A stretch of 64,000 bases of DNA, from assembly GCA_041200185.1 (NCBI GenBank), contig CP165730.1, positions 868,001 to 932,000 of the forward strand, written 5' to 3'. A model generated the notes under the pieces. It was given only the letters and a program-made list of their open reading frames with translations. It searched no databases and had not been told where the DNA came from. The number at the start of each line of letters is the position of its first letter. Position 1 is the stretch's first letter. Source of the DNA: G041200185 sp041200185 (GTDB lineage Bacteria; Pseudomonadota; Alphaproteobacteria; BNTO01). Below are positions 37,427-46,679 of the stretch, one piece after another. The translations under genes were made by a program, and so were the position numbers.

Positions 37427-38182
37427 TTAGTTTAAAGACTCACAGGCTGATTCAATGGTATCACCTAGATTTTGTAAAATTTGTTCTGTAGGAAGATTGG
37501 GACAAAGAGGTGATAAAAACCGGAAGGTAACTATACCTGGCTTCAAAGCGAAAATGTGATACCGGAAGCAAGCTCCTGCATTATGAGCGACAGGGACGAT
37601 AGGAAGGTGAAGGCTTTTACTAACAAGCACTACTCCAGCATGATAGTGACCACACTGACCAAGAGGTGTACGCGTCCCCTCTGGGAAAATAAGAATCGGC
37701 GTCTGCTCGCTGACAGATTTCTCGCCTTGAACCAGCAACTCACGGACGGCTTCATGGCCTGCTTTGCGGTTAATTGCGATGAAATCCATACTCTTCATAT
37801 AACGGCTAATAATTGGTATGTTGTTGATTTCCTGCTTATAAACGATGTGAAAACGTGGAAAAAATAATGAAAAAATAAGAGTTTCGAGAGAGGATTGATG
37901 CTTTGGCGCAAGGAGAAAACAGCCATATTTGCGCTGAACGTCGTGCAAGATCTCGACGTTTTCAAAACGTATACGAATACCAACCAACCACCGCAAAGCC
38001 AGAACCAGCAATCGCGTCAGACCTCTAAAAAGACAAAAAGAGAATGCCGGTATGAAGAAAGTAAGAGGCCAACAAATGATGAGCGTAACGAGAACGAAGA
38101 ACCCAAAAACACCATAAAACACTAGTGTTCTGATGGTATCCACTAGATGTTGTAGTAAAGTTCCTGATCCCAGTGTCATCAT
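37427..38182 (-). CDS. plsC: 1-acyl-sn-glycerol-3-phosphate acyltransferase
   Basis: PlsC adds the second acyl chain to lysophosphatidic acid, giving phosphatidic acid at the inner membrane. The 251-residue product has two N-terminal membrane helices, then the catalytic HX4E-type motif KHQSSLET (H95, E100; the usual form is HX4D, and this variant is common in alphaproteobacteria), the FPEGTRTPLGQ acceptor-binding motif, and VPVAHNAG. Its ATGATGA start overlaps the TGA stop of leuS (38179-38181), so translation is probably coupled. It lies between leuS and comEC in one transcription unit. Confidence 0.93.
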   Translation of the reverse strand: MMTLGSGTLLQHLVDTIRTLVFYGVFGFFVLVTLIICWPLTFFIPAFSFCLFRGLTRLLVLALRWLVGIRIRFENVEILHDVQRKYGCFLLAPKHQSSLETLIFSLFFPRFHIVYKQEINNIPIISRYMKSMDFIAINRKAGHEAVRELLVQGEKSVSEQTPILIFPEGTRTPLGQCGHYHAGVVLVSKSLHLPIVPVAHNAGACFRYHIFALKPGIVTFRFLSPLCPNLPTEQILQNLGDTIESACESLN

Positions 38183-40779
38183 ACCACCACAATGTTGAGA
38201 AGCTTATTCGGAACAAAAATGACTCTTTTTACACTTTTGCCATTCGTAAATTTATAAACACCCTCAAGGGCAAGCGCAGCCGTTTGCACCGTCTCCTGAT
38301 CAACATCGAGAGTAGCCTCGACCGTACCTCGCAGCTTTCCGTTGACCTGAACTGCAATCGTGACGGATTCCTCCTGTGCAAGATCTTCACGAAGAAGCGG
38401 CCAGGAAGACATGAACCCCAACGGATCGACTCTGAACATTAACTCAAAGGCTTCACAGGCAAAGTGCGGCGCAAAGGGAGCAATGGTTAAAAGCCAAATG
38501 TAGGCTACCTCCCTAGCAACCTCTACTGGTAAAACCTCTAGGGATGAATTTTCAATTTCTCGCGTTAACTCCCTGTGAAAAGCGATGGCTTTATGGAAAG
38601 CAAACTGCTCGAGAGCTCGTGTGATCTTCTTGAGATATCGGTGAGCCGTTTTCAGTAACTCTGGCGCATCCTCTGATGGAATTGCAGATGAATAGGAAGG
38701 GCGTACTCCACCGGAGAAGTCGAAAGCTCTAGACCATATCTCACTAAGGCGCCAAAGCTTGTTCATATACTTCCAGGAGCCGTCTAAAGCTTCTGTATTC
38801 CAATCGAAATCTTTATCATACGGAGTATCGGACATGATAAAAATACGCAAAGCATCCGCCCCATAAGTCTTAACCATCTGTTCTGGGTCGATAATATTCT
38901 TTTTGGACTTACTCATCTTCTCCGAACGAACCGCCATAACAGGGTGCTTACCATCCGTTGTAACGTAGGAACCATCATTTTGCCTCTCGACCTCACTCGG
39001 ATATAGCCACTGTCCTTTTTCATCTTGGAAACTTGTGTGACAAACCATTCCTTGGGTTAACAAAGTCGAAAACGGCTCTTCAAATGACAAATACCCGAGA
39101 TCTTTGAGCACCATCGTAAAGAATCGTGCGTAGAGAAGGTGGAGAACAGCATGCTCAACCCCACCGATGTAAAAATCCACAGGTAGCCACTTCTCTACAG
39201 CCTCTTTGTTGAGGGGCTCTTTGTCTTTCGGACAACAATAACGCAAGAAATACCACGATGACTCGAAAAAGGTATCTAAAGTATCTGTTTCACGAACGGC
39301 TTCGGACTCACACTGTGGACATTTTGTATGCTTCCACGATGGATGCCGTTCAAGCGGATTTCCTGGCTCGTTAAAGTCAACATCCTCTGGAAGTACGACC
39401 GGTAGATCCTCTATCTGCACCGGAACGGCCCCGCACTTGGGACAACAGATGATGGGGATAGGACAGCCCCAATAACGTTGCCGAGAAACGGCCCAATCCC
39501 GAAGACGGTATGTTACTTTCCTATGGCCAACACCGTGTTGCTCAACCCAATCACAAGCTTTAGCCCTAGCTTCAAGAACAGCGAGATCATTGAGAAAATC
39601 CGAATGGATCATTTTGCCGTTCGTTGCAACGTAAGGAAGCCTCTCCTCTGTTGGTCCTTCTATAACAGGCGTTATAGGAAGAGCATACTTTTTAGCAAAG
39701 TCAAAGTCGCGCTCATCGTGAGCGGGACAACCGAAAACAGCGCCCGTCCCGTATTCCATAAGGACAAAGTTAGCCACAAAAACAGGAAGAGTTTGGTCAG
39801 GCTTTAGCGGATTTTTGACGCGTATCCCCGTGTCATAACCCTGCTTTTCAGCGGTGCTAAGAGCACTCTCCGTGACAGGAGTTTTCCTGCAATCGTCGAT
39901 AAACTGTTCAAGTTCGTGATCACGCTTTGCACAAGCGGCCGCTAAAGGGTGATCACAAGCAACAGCGCAGAAACTCGCTCCAAACAATGTCTCAGGACGC
40001 GTTGTGAAAACAACAAGAGCTTGATCATGGTAGTCGTTCCCCACCGTCGAAATATCGACGAATTCAAACCGAACAAGAGCCCCTTCGGACTTCCCTATCC
40101 AATTACGCTGCATGGTAAGAACTTTCTCGGGCCAACCCGCTATACCCGGTTGTTCCCTAAGTCTTTCCAAGTTATTGAGAAGTTTTTCAGCATAGTCCGT
40201 AATTCTTAAACACCAATGCTTCATGAGCTTTTTAACGACGGGAACACCTGAGCGCCATCCTTTCCCATCGACAACTTGTTCATTAGCTAGGACGGTACAA
40301 TCAACAGGGTCCCAATTGACCCAAGACTCTTTTTGATAAACCAGCCCTTTTTCAAACATCTCAATGAAAAAACGCTGCTCATGGCCATAGTACTCGGGGG
40401 AGCACGTAGCAATTTCTCGATCCCAATCGTATGATAGTCCCAGAGGAAGAAGGGTATCCTTCATAGATGCGATGTTTCTCTCCGTCCAAGTTTTGGGAGC
40501 TATTCCATTTTGGACAGCAGCATTCTCAGCTGGGAGACCAAAAGCATCCCATCCTTGAGGATGAAGGACTTTGTATCCTTGAGCTTTCTTAAACCTCGCT
40601 AGAACATCACCGATGCAATAGTTGCGAACGTGCCCCATGTGGATCTTGCCGGAGGGATAGGGCAACATCTCAAGCACGTAGCACTTCTGCTTAGAGGTCG
40701 ACAGTTCAGGAGTTTTGTCGGAATGTTCCGCTAGCCAACGTTTTTGCCACTTTTCTTCCACACTTCGAAAGGCATACAT
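38179..40779 (-). CDS. leuS: Leucyl-tRNA synthetase
   Basis: LeuRS charges tRNA-Leu. The 866-residue product has the HIGH-type motif (PYPSGKIHMGHVRNYC), the CP1 editing domain (VVFTTRPETLFGASFCAVAC, and GTGAVFGCPAHDERDFDFA with the Asp that binds the substrate amino group), the zinc-like domain (CCPKCGAVPV), and KMSKSKKN. I chose ATG 40779 (MYAFRSVEEKWQKRW) because GGAG lies upstream at correct spacing; a TTG at 40791 extends it by four residues without support. It is followed by plsC with a 4-base overlap. Confidence 0.97.
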   Translation of the reverse strand: MYAFRSVEEKWQKRWLAEHSDKTPELSTSKQKCYVLEMLPYPSGKIHMGHVRNYCIGDVLARFKKAQGYKVLHPQGWDAFGLPAENAAVQNGIAPKTWTERNIASMKDTLLPLGLSYDWDREIATCSPEYYGHEQRFFIEMFEKGLVYQKESWVNWDPVDCTVLANEQVVDGKGWRSGVPVVKKLMKHWCLRITDYAEKLLNNLERLREQPGIAGWPEKVLTMQRNWIGKSEGALVRFEFVDISTVGNDYHDQALVVFTTRPETLFGASFCAVACDHPLAAACAKRDHELEQFIDDCRKTPVTESALSTAEKQGYDTGIRVKNPLKPDQTLPVFVANFVLMEYGTGAVFGCPAHDERDFDFAKKYALPITPVIEGPTEERLPYVATNGKMIHSDFLNDLAVLEARAKACDWVEQHGVGHRKVTYRLRDWAVSRQRYWGCPIPIICCPKCGAVPVQIEDLPVVLPEDVDFNEPGNPLERHPSWKHTKCPQCESEAVRETDTLDTFFESSWYFLRYCCPKDKEPLNKEAVEKWLPVDFYIGGVEHAVLHLLYARFFTMVLKDLGYLSFEEPFSTLLTQGMVCHTSFQDEKGQWLYPSEVERQNDGSYVTTDGKHPVMAVRSEKMSKSKKNIIDPEQMVKTYGADALRIFIMSDTPYDKDFDWNTEALDGSWKYMNKLWRLSEIWSRAFDFSGGVRPSYSSAIPSEDAPELLKTAHRYLKKITRALEQFAFHKAIAFHRELTREIENSSLEVLPVEVAREVAYIWLLTIAPFAPHFACEAFELMFRVDPLGFMSSWPLLREDLAQEESVTIAVQVNGKLRGTVEATLDVDQETVQTAALALEGVYKFTNGKSVKRVIFVPNKLLNIVVV

Positions 40780-41056
40780 AGCCCACTCCAAAATCCACTA
40801 CAGCGCCTACCGACCGGATCCTAGCATCTTCAAGATTTTTAGAAAAGCTCAGGCGCATCTGTTTGCAAAACGCACCTAGAACCTTAGGATGACGATTATG
40901 CGAAAAGAAAGCTACTCAAGTAAAAATCAATCTCAGAGAGATCAGAATCCTATCCGAAACCAGAGAGACTATCTCGTATATTCAAATCTTCGAGATGGAA
41001 AAAGAAAGCCGGTAAGAGAGGTAAAGATCCCTGCTACTTAGAAACGTATCCCATCC

Positions 41057-41080
41057 AAAAAGGCCACCCCAAGGTGGCCT
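41057..41080 (-). terminator. Rho-independent terminator of rpsD
   Basis: On the minus strand AGGCCACC and GGTGGCCT form a perfect 8-bp stem around a 4-nt loop, followed by TTTT, 23 bases after the rpsD stop. Confidence 0.9.
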
Positions 41081-41103
41081 GGAAATTTCTAAAACCAAAC
41101 AAC

Positions 41104-41718
41104 CTAACGCGAGTAGAACTCGACAACTAAGTTAGGCTCCATACGCACAGGATACGGCACATCTGACAACTTTGGCCCACGAATAAACCGACCCTTCATG
41201 TCTTTGTGGTCCGCCTCGATGTACTCTGGAATATCTCTCTCCGACAGCTCTGTCGCCGCGACAAGGTTAGCATTCGTCTTCATTTTCTCGGAAATAGAAA
41301 TCTCATCACCATCCTTCACTCGATACGACGGAATATCAACTCTCTTTCCGTTAACACGGACATGACCATGATTGATAATCTGACGCGAAGCAAAAACCGT
41401 CGACGCAAACTTAAGACGATAAACTACAGCATCAAGCCGACGCTCCAACAATTCGATCATATTTTCAGAGGTGTCGCCACGCAACCTGATAGCTTCCTGG
41501 TAAATCTTACGGAACTGCTTCTCGCCGATATTACCGTAATATCCCCTCAACATCTGCTTAGCCCGAAGCTGAACACCATAATCAGACAACTTCGAACGCT
41601 GCTTGCCGTGCTGTCCAGGCCCGTAGTTCCTCGTATTAAACGGACTCTTCGCCCGACCCCACAAATTCACACCCAAACGACGATCGATCTTATACTTCGT
41701 CGCAACACGCTTCGCCAT
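41104..41718 (-). CDS. rpsD: Ribosomal protein uS4
   Basis: uS4 nucleates assembly of the small ribosomal subunit. The 204-residue product is of normal length and has the N-terminal RNA-binding part (YKIDRRLGVNLWGRAKSPFN) and the S4 domain (LERRLDAVVYRLKFASTVFA, SRQIINHGHVRVNGKRVDIP). The Cys residues that form a zinc site in some S4 proteins are missing, as is usual in alphaproteobacteria. The ATG has AGGG upstream. It is a single-gene unit with its own terminator. Confidence 0.97.
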   Translation of the reverse strand: MAKRVATKYKIDRRLGVNLWGRAKSPFNTRNYGPGQHGKQRSKLSDYGVQLRAKQMLRGYYGNIGEKQFRKIYQEAIRLRGDTSENMIELLERRLDAVVYRLKFASTVFASRQIINHGHVRVNGKRVDIPSYRVKDGDEISISEKMKTNANLVAATELSERDIPEYIEADHKDMKGRFIRGPKLSDVPYPVRMEPNLVVEFYSR

Positions 41719-41945
41719 GCAGCCCTAAAACAGCCTAAAAACCATCACCTCCTTGCAGGGTGCCATACGACACCACAAAAGTCAAGGCGACCAGCCACGC
41801 TATTTAGGCAAAAAACCTCACAAGATCCCCTCTTTTGGTATCCTTCCGCAATTGAGCAGGGATTGTCTTTTCTGGCAGTTCAGTTTACTCTTCCTCTTGT
41901 GTTGGCGCTCACACAAACGTCCGCACTTGCAGGAGGAGTGCTGAT

Positions 41946-42560
41946 ATGGAAAGTCTTTATACGATTCGAGGATCTTTCCGACACTCTGCTCGACTTGTAG
42001 CAACTCAACTTCTTTACCAGATCTACCAAACAGATGAGGAAGTTGAGGAGGCTCTTCGTCAGTTTGAAGGGTGGTATGTTACGGAATTCCTCTCACAGGA
42101 GGCTGGGGAAAAGCGTCGCAGACCTTTATCTATTGATCTTCTAAAAGGCCTTGTGCGCGGCGTTGTGGCTACGAAGTCTGAGCTACGTACGGATTTGAAG
42201 AGATGCCTTGCAAAGGGATGGACCGTCGATCGCTTACCTTTGGTTCTACAAATCATACTTGAGTTGGGGATTTATGAATTGAGGAAAGGGGATGTTCCAG
42301 GTCCAGTTGTTGTCAACGAGTACATTGAAATTGCGAAAGAGTTCTTTCAAGGATCCGAGCCCGCCTTTGTAAATGGTTTGCTCGACAGACTCTGCCAAGA
42401 GAAAAATCAAAATCGTAAGGAGCCCTATCAAGATGCGACAGGCAATGCTCGGAGTGGGGAATCTGCTGAGCTTTTGACTAGCAAAAATAAGGAGGCTTTT
42501 GCTGCTTCAATAGAGGAAGAAGACAAAGGTAGCCCTAAAAGAATGTCGACCGAGGTTTGA
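41946..42560 (+). CDS. nusB: Transcription antitermination factor NusB
   Basis: NusB binds BoxA RNA with S10 and helps antitermination on ribosomal RNA operons. The 204-residue protein is longer than the usual ~150 because of a polar C-terminal tail of about 50 residues (NRKEPYQDATGNARSGESAE...). The folded core is typical: FRHSARLVATQLLYQIYQTD, KSELRTDLKRCLAKGWTVDR and VVVNEYIEIAKEFFQGSEPA, FVNGLLDRL. The ATG at 41946 has a strong GCAGGAGGAG site. ribH, a common neighbour, is absent, and tRNA-Arg follows 47 bases later. Confidence 0.94.
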   Translation: MESLYTIRGSFRHSARLVATQLLYQIYQTDEEVEEALRQFEGWYVTEFLSQEAGEKRRRPLSIDLLKGLVRGVVATKSELRTDLKRCLAKGWTVDRLPLVLQIILELGIYELRKGDVPGPVVVNEYIEIAKEFFQGSEPAFVNGLLDRLCQEKNQNRKEPYQDATGNARSGESAELLTSKNKEAFAASIEEEDKGSPKRMSTEV

Positions 42561-42607
42561 GTAACCCGGTAGCCAGTCGCCCCAAAGTCCGGTAGAATGA
42601 AGCCAGG

Positions 42608-42681
42608 GCGTCCTTAGCTCAGCTGGATAGAGCGGCGGCCTTCTAAGCCGTAGGTCGGGGGTTCGATCCCTCCAGGACGCA
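42608..42681 (+). tRNA. tRNA-Arg (anticodon TCT)
   Basis: Cloverleaf with acceptor GCGTCCT/AGGACGC, D arm GCTCAGCTGGATAGAGC, anticodon TCT in loop CTTCTAA, T arm GGGGGTTCGATCCCTCC, discriminator A and encoded CCA at 42682-42684. It lies directly after nusB. Confidence 0.95.
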
Positions 42682-42684
42682 CCA

Positions 42685-43114
42685 AAATCCTGTGTCGTTG
42701 TTTGTTTTTTTTGAGGCATCTGTAAGCAATCTGAGGTTGGGGGATGAGCAAATTGCTATATGCTTAAGATTACTCTGTCCAGAGAATGTTCAGGTTACGA
42801 AATAGATACAAGATTCAGAACTCTATAAGACAGAGAACTTCTTGCCGTTTGCCTTGAAGAAGGCTTAGGCGACTTAATCCCGATATGATCACCGCATAAG
42901 AATCGCTCTTTCCCGACATTTAAGCCGTCGTTGTAACAAATTCACATCCAAAAAAGAACTGAATATCTCGGAGGAGGTGGTCGAAAAATTCGAGTATTAT
43001 AAAAATAATAGAAATAGTATTCTAAAAATATAAGAAATAGTCGAAAAAATCGTGGCTATTATTGAAACAAAAATTCGAGCAAACTTATGAACAATTCTAT
43101 CTAAAACTTGGAAT
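42685..43114. other. AT-rich intergenic stretch
   Basis: These 430 bases hold no gene that I can support. The right half (42960-43090) is very AT-rich with repeated GTCGAAAAATTCGAG-like and AAAATAATAG-like pieces. No terminator is clear for tRNA-Arg. Confidence 0.4.
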
Positions 43115-43732
43115 TTATTTTTTTATTGGTAAGTCTTGATGTTTCGTAACGGGGTGTATTATTTCACAAATATTACAACCAATAATGCTATCAAATTTAC
43201 CTTTAAGAGCTCTAAGAGCCTCCTGTTGCCTAACAGCATAAGACGGCGGCGTTAACCCGCGGGCGTACCAAGCAAACTTATCATCTAGCGAGATGAAGTG
43301 GTCTAAGCCAGAGAGCTTATCGCACAACTGGATGAGAGGTATTAGAAGATCGTCAGGATCAGGTCGAGGCAATGATGCAATGGCCTGCCGCAGACGCGCA
43401 ATTTCATCCTCGTCTTGGTGACAAAAGGCGGATATGAAGTCTACGTTATCTATCAGAGGGAAGGGATGAGTTAAGCAAACCGCAGCGAGGCGCAGACGAC
43501 CGGAAGACCGCAAAATTTCGAAACCTACACGTGGGTGCTGATAGAGCTTTTCTGGGGGAAGGTAGAACTTGCCAAAATCATGGAAAAGACCTGCCTCAAA
43601 AGACTCATCGGCCTGTAATGATGGAATACGCTCAGCTAAAAGCCGAGCAGCTCTTGCGACTGTCGCAGAATGTTGAAGGGTCTTGATATTTTTCTCGGCG
43701 TAAGGCCATTTCTCACATAACAAATCGGTCAT
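43115..43732 (-). CDS. HD-domain metal-dependent phosphohydrolase
   Basis: A 205-residue HD-superfamily protein with metal ligands H21 (LQHSATVARAARLL), H51-D52 (AGLFHDFGKF), H66 (YQHPRVGFEIL), H89 (LTHPFPL) and D138 (LCDKLSG). Such enzymes cleave phosphoester bonds in nucleotides or signalling molecules; the substrate cannot be read from the sequence. The ATG is preceded by AGAGAGGAGTTTGTA. It is the last gene of the lpxK-like/gmk/ftsA/HD run, 14 bases after ftsA, so it shares transcription with cell-division and nucleotide genes. Confidence 0.85.
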   Translation of the reverse strand: MTDLLCEKWPYAEKNIKTLQHSATVARAARLLAERIPSLQADESFEAGLFHDFGKFYLPPEKLYQHPRVGFEILRSSGRLRLAAVCLTHPFPLIDNVDFISAFCHQDEDEIARLRQAIASLPRPDPDDLLIPLIQLCDKLSGLDHFISLDDKFAWYARGLTPPSYAVRQQEALRALKGKFDSIIGCNICEIIHPVTKHQDLPIKK

Positions 43733-43746
43733 TACAAACTCCTCTC

Positions 43747-45057
43747 TTACACGTGCTCATTTAGCCAAAGAGATAACCTTTGCCAAAAATTCAGAGGTTT
43801 TTTGTCGCGATTAGCCATGGAACGGCCCGTGTAATCCTGTAAAGCGTAACACAACAAACCTGCACACGTTGGGAAGGCTAGAGACGGTAAAACGCTATCC
43901 TGTCCCTCAATCTCTGTTTGAGGTGCTAAACGCACAGTTGTACGCAATTTCTCTGCAGCAAAGTCTACCATACCTGGAAACTGACTGCTTCCTCCTGAAA
44001 GAAGAACCTTCTGGTAAACGACTGGTGGAACTTCTTTAGGAATACATAAAAGTTTTTGTAGAATACTATCAAAAATCTCATCAACTCTCGCTTTGATGAT
44101 ATATGAGACATCCCTGCGTGCGACATACTTGACGTTAGGCCCTGTTTCAGCTCCAATTTGCGTAACAGGCACCTGCTCAGCAGATATCTTGTTTTCGACA
44201 ACAAGCGTTCCGTAGAGGGTCTTGATCCTTTCAGCCTGAGCAAGAGTGGTCGATAAACCTCGAGCTAGGTCCGATGTAATATGCGTGCCCCCCAGGGGAA
44301 CACTGCACATCCAGACCAGTTTTCCTCCTAAAAAACAGGCGATTTGGGTAGATTTTCCTCCTATATCAATAAGCGTAGCACCAAGTTCAGCCTCGTCGTT
44401 AACAAGACTAGCAAGACCCGCGGCATAGGGATCCGCAATAAAACCAGCGATGTCCAGGTGGCATCGTCCAATACACGTTGACAAGTTTTGAATATAAGCC
44501 TTCGGGGTACTCACAATGTGGCATACAGCTGAAAGTTTCTTGCCGACCATGCCCGTTGGGTCCTGGATATTTGTAACGCTGTCGAGCTGGTATGAAAGCG
44601 GCCAAATATGAATAACATACTGATCATTTTCAACAGAGATATTCTTAGACAGGCTGAACAACCTTCTCACATGAAAAGGCTGTATCGGCGTTTGTCCAGA
44701 TAGGTGAATCTCAGTCACCACAGTTTTCGTCTGTAAAAGATGTGCGGGAACATTAACATAAACGTCGTGAATGTTCTTGTGAGCCACTTCTTCCGCGGAA
44801 TAGACAGCATCCAAAATGACAGACTCTAACGCTTCGAGATCGGAGATTCCCTGGAGACTTATACCGCGTGAGGCTCGCTGAGCAAAGCCAACAAGAGCCA
44901 CCCTGGGGATGCTTCCTCGCTCACCTGATTCCACCAACGTGTCGTAGATGAGGTTCCCTATGGCGCAACTCACCTTTTCGGTGCCGATATCCAGCCCAGC
45001 AAAGGAACCATAAGATCTGGAGGTCCTGGCCGACGCACTTTTCATTTTCAATAGCAA
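43747..45057 (-). CDS. ftsA: Cell division protein FtsA
   Basis: FtsA is an actin-like ATPase that tethers FtsZ to the membrane and recruits later division proteins. The 436-residue product has the phosphate-1 loop FAGLDIGTEKVSCAIG, SHS2/1C domain (VYVNVPAHLLQTKTVVTEI), phosphate-2 LIDIGGKSTQIACFLGG, adenosine motif VLLSGGSSQFPGMVDFA, and the C-terminal amphipathic membrane helix NFWQRLSLWLNEHV. TTG 45057 has GGAGGAGGGG at good spacing, whereas ATG 45045 (MKSASAR) lies farther from that site; either may be used. It is 21 bases after gmk. ftsQ, ftsZ and the mur cluster are not adjacent, an unusual placing. Confidence 0.93.
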   Translation of the reverse strand: MLLKMKSASARTSRSYGSFAGLDIGTEKVSCAIGNLIYDTLVESGERGSIPRVALVGFAQRASRGISLQGISDLEALESVILDAVYSAEEVAHKNIHDVYVNVPAHLLQTKTVVTEIHLSGQTPIQPFHVRRLFSLSKNISVENDQYVIHIWPLSYQLDSVTNIQDPTGMVGKKLSAVCHIVSTPKAYIQNLSTCIGRCHLDIAGFIADPYAAGLASLVNDEAELGATLIDIGGKSTQIACFLGGKLVWMCSVPLGGTHITSDLARGLSTTLAQAERIKTLYGTLVVENKISAEQVPVTQIGAETGPNVKYVARRDVSYIIKARVDEIFDSILQKLLCIPKEVPPVVYQKVLLSGGSSQFPGMVDFAAEKLRTTVRLAPQTEIEGQDSVLPSLAFPTCAGLLCYALQDYTGRSMANRDKKPLNFWQRLSLWLNEHV

Positions 45058-45078
45058 ACCGAGCCCCTCCTCCCTGAA

Positions 45079-45693
45079 TTATAGGGCGTATTTTATGGGA
45101 AAACGAACAGTTTTATGACGTTCTGCTGTAATGATCATGGTAAGAGCATCAACGCATGTCGCAAAATCGTCATTGATAACGACATAATCGTAAGATACGA
45201 CGTGCCTTGCATCGCTTTCAGCCGCCTCGAGGCGGCGACGAATTTCTTCCGGAGAGTCTTGGTTGCGTTGCCTTAGCCGCTGTTCCAGTGCCTGTAGAGA
45301 AGGCGGTAATAGAAAAACACCAACAACGAAGGAAATAGGTAAGGCGGCGCGCAGGAGGTCTAGACCCACCCAATCCAAAACGCATAGGGTGTCTATACCG
45401 CTTTCATGGTTTGAGAGGATCTGATCCCGTGGCGTTCCTCGTAAAGAGCCGTAGATTTCCGTTGTTTCTAGAAGTAGACCCTCTTCTTTTTGTCGGACAA
45501 ATTCATCCTGCGATACAAAGATGTAGTCAATTCCGTCAATTTCTGAAGGGCGCTTGGGACGAGTGTTGAGAGAAACGGAGCGATGAAGTTCAGGAACCTT
45601 CTGCAGCAGCGCGGTTGCAATAGTCGTCTTTCCCGTTCCAGATGGGGCCGACAAAACAAAAACAATTCCCTTCCCCTTGGTTAACTCGATCAT
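45079..45693 (-). CDS. gmk: Guanylate kinase
   Basis: It phosphorylates GMP to GDP with ATP. The 204-residue product has the P-loop SAPSGTGKTTIA, the GMP-binding SLNTRPKRPSEIDGIDYIFV, and the lid with RQRNQDSPEEIRRRLEAAES. I chose ATG 45693 (MIELTKGKG) because AGGGAACTGC precedes it; a longer frame to 45759 is unsupported. It is 8 bases downstream of the lpxK-like gene and 21 bases ahead of ftsA, in one operon. Confidence 0.96.
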   Translation of the reverse strand: MIELTKGKGIVFVLSAPSGTGKTTIATALLQKVPELHRSVSLNTRPKRPSEIDGIDYIFVSQDEFVRQKEEGLLLETTEIYGSLRGTPRDQILSNHESGIDTLCVLDWVGLDLLRAALPISFVVGVFLLPPSLQALEQRLRQRNQDSPEEIRRRLEAAESDARHVVSYDYVVINDDFATCVDALTMIITAERHKTVRFPIKYAL

Positions 45694-45701
45694 GCAGTTC
45701 C

Positions 45702-46679
45702 CTATGAAGCCGTTTTGACAGTAACGCTCGTCGGAGCAAGAGAGAGGAATTCTTCCCAACTCTTTTGAAGAGCTGCTAAAAACGCATCCTCTAGGTGAAG
45801 CGTCAGAGGAAGCACTGTAACGTGATGGCGCATTTTTGCAGAAAGGAACAAAGCGTCTTTGTCCGTTGTAACAAGACGAGCCTGATGGTGTACAGCCGTT
45901 TGGCTGAGGGTTTGCAGAGGCTTTTCCTTAAATCTTCTTCGGTTACTGAGAGGAACGAAACCTTCGATATTTAACGGATGTTCCAGCAAGGCATGGTAAA
46001 AAGCCCCAGCATCCCGTATCCAAGTAAATCCAATAACTTTCTCGTTGTTGTTGAGGGCGTTTTTAAGCTTCCAGGAGGCAATATAGGTAGCTGGGTACGT
46101 CTGGCGGATGAACCTCACCTGATCGGGCGAAAAACCCAGAAGGACAAGAGCATCTGAGTGTGTTAGGAGGCGGAGGGTAGACTTGGAAACTTTCTCGGGA
46201 CGGAAATCTTTTTCAGCGACAGCCATGACAAATTGGCATCGAGTTGCGACGTCGTCTCCCGGGTCAATAAGCAACAAAACGGAGGCACCTGCGTTAGCTG
46301 CCGCCGCCGCGGCGTTTTCTGGTAAACGACACGCCCACAGGGGAGCTCTTTGGCTTAGAAGAAAGATTTCCTCAGAAAGATCTTCTTTAGACGAGGCCCT
46401 ATGGAAAAGCCTCGTTTGGCGCGAATTGGGAGTTTTGACCCAGATGTGCGGGGAATAACCCATTTCCTCGAAATGGCGGACAAGAGAGGCTACAAACTCA
46501 CAACGTGCAGCCGTTGATGCTGAAGATGACAGAAAACGGACCGCTATACAAGGAATGGGGAGGCTATGTGAAACTGTAGTACGAACGTGCCTCTTCCACA
46601 TCCGCATCACCAAAACTACGCTCCTTCTACGTAGCCGCCGCAAAAACAGACGCATCCTATGCCACATCCGACGCCGCAT
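45702..46679 (-). CDS. LpxK-like protein with lost ATP-binding motifs
   Basis: Tetraacyldisaccharide 4'-kinase (LpxK) phosphorylates lipid A precursor at the membrane. This 325-residue protein aligns with LpxK over its length: a basic N-terminal membrane-proximal helix, then LPIPCIAVRFLSSSASTAAR where LpxK reads PVPVI.VGN...GG.GKTP, later DPGDDVATRCQFVM where LpxK has its DDGFQH motif, then THSDALVLLG, VIGFTWIRDAGAFYHALLEH and the C-terminal ARLVTTDKDALFLSA. Thus the fold and the C-terminal LVTTEKD motif are kept while the Walker A loop and the DDGFQH acids are gone. It heads the operon with gmk and ftsA. It is probably a non-catalytic remnant, or an extremely divergent kinase. The start ATG (46679) lies in an Arg-rich stretch and is uncertain. 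Confidence 0.65.
   Translation of the reverse strand: MRRRMWHRMRLFLRRLRRRSVVLVMRMWKRHVRTTVSHSLPIPCIAVRFLSSSASTAARCEFVASLVRHFEEMGYSPHIWVKTPNSRQTRLFHRASSKEDLSEEIFLLSQRAPLWACRLPENAAAAAANAGASVLLLIDPGDDVATRCQFVMAVAEKDFRPEKVSKSTLRLLTHSDALVLLGFSPDQVRFIRQTYPATYIASWKLKNALNNNEKVIGFTWIRDAGAFYHALLEHPLNIEGFVPLSNRRRFKEKPLQTLSQTAVHHQARLVTTDKDALFLSAKMRHHVTVLPLTLHLEDAFLAALQKSWEEFLSLAPTSVTVKTAS

Noticed and set aside
42960..43090. Possible CRISPR-like or repeat array in AT-rich sequence
   Set aside because: The similar pieces are short, irregular and without spacers of even length. I saw no CRISPR array anywhere in the window.
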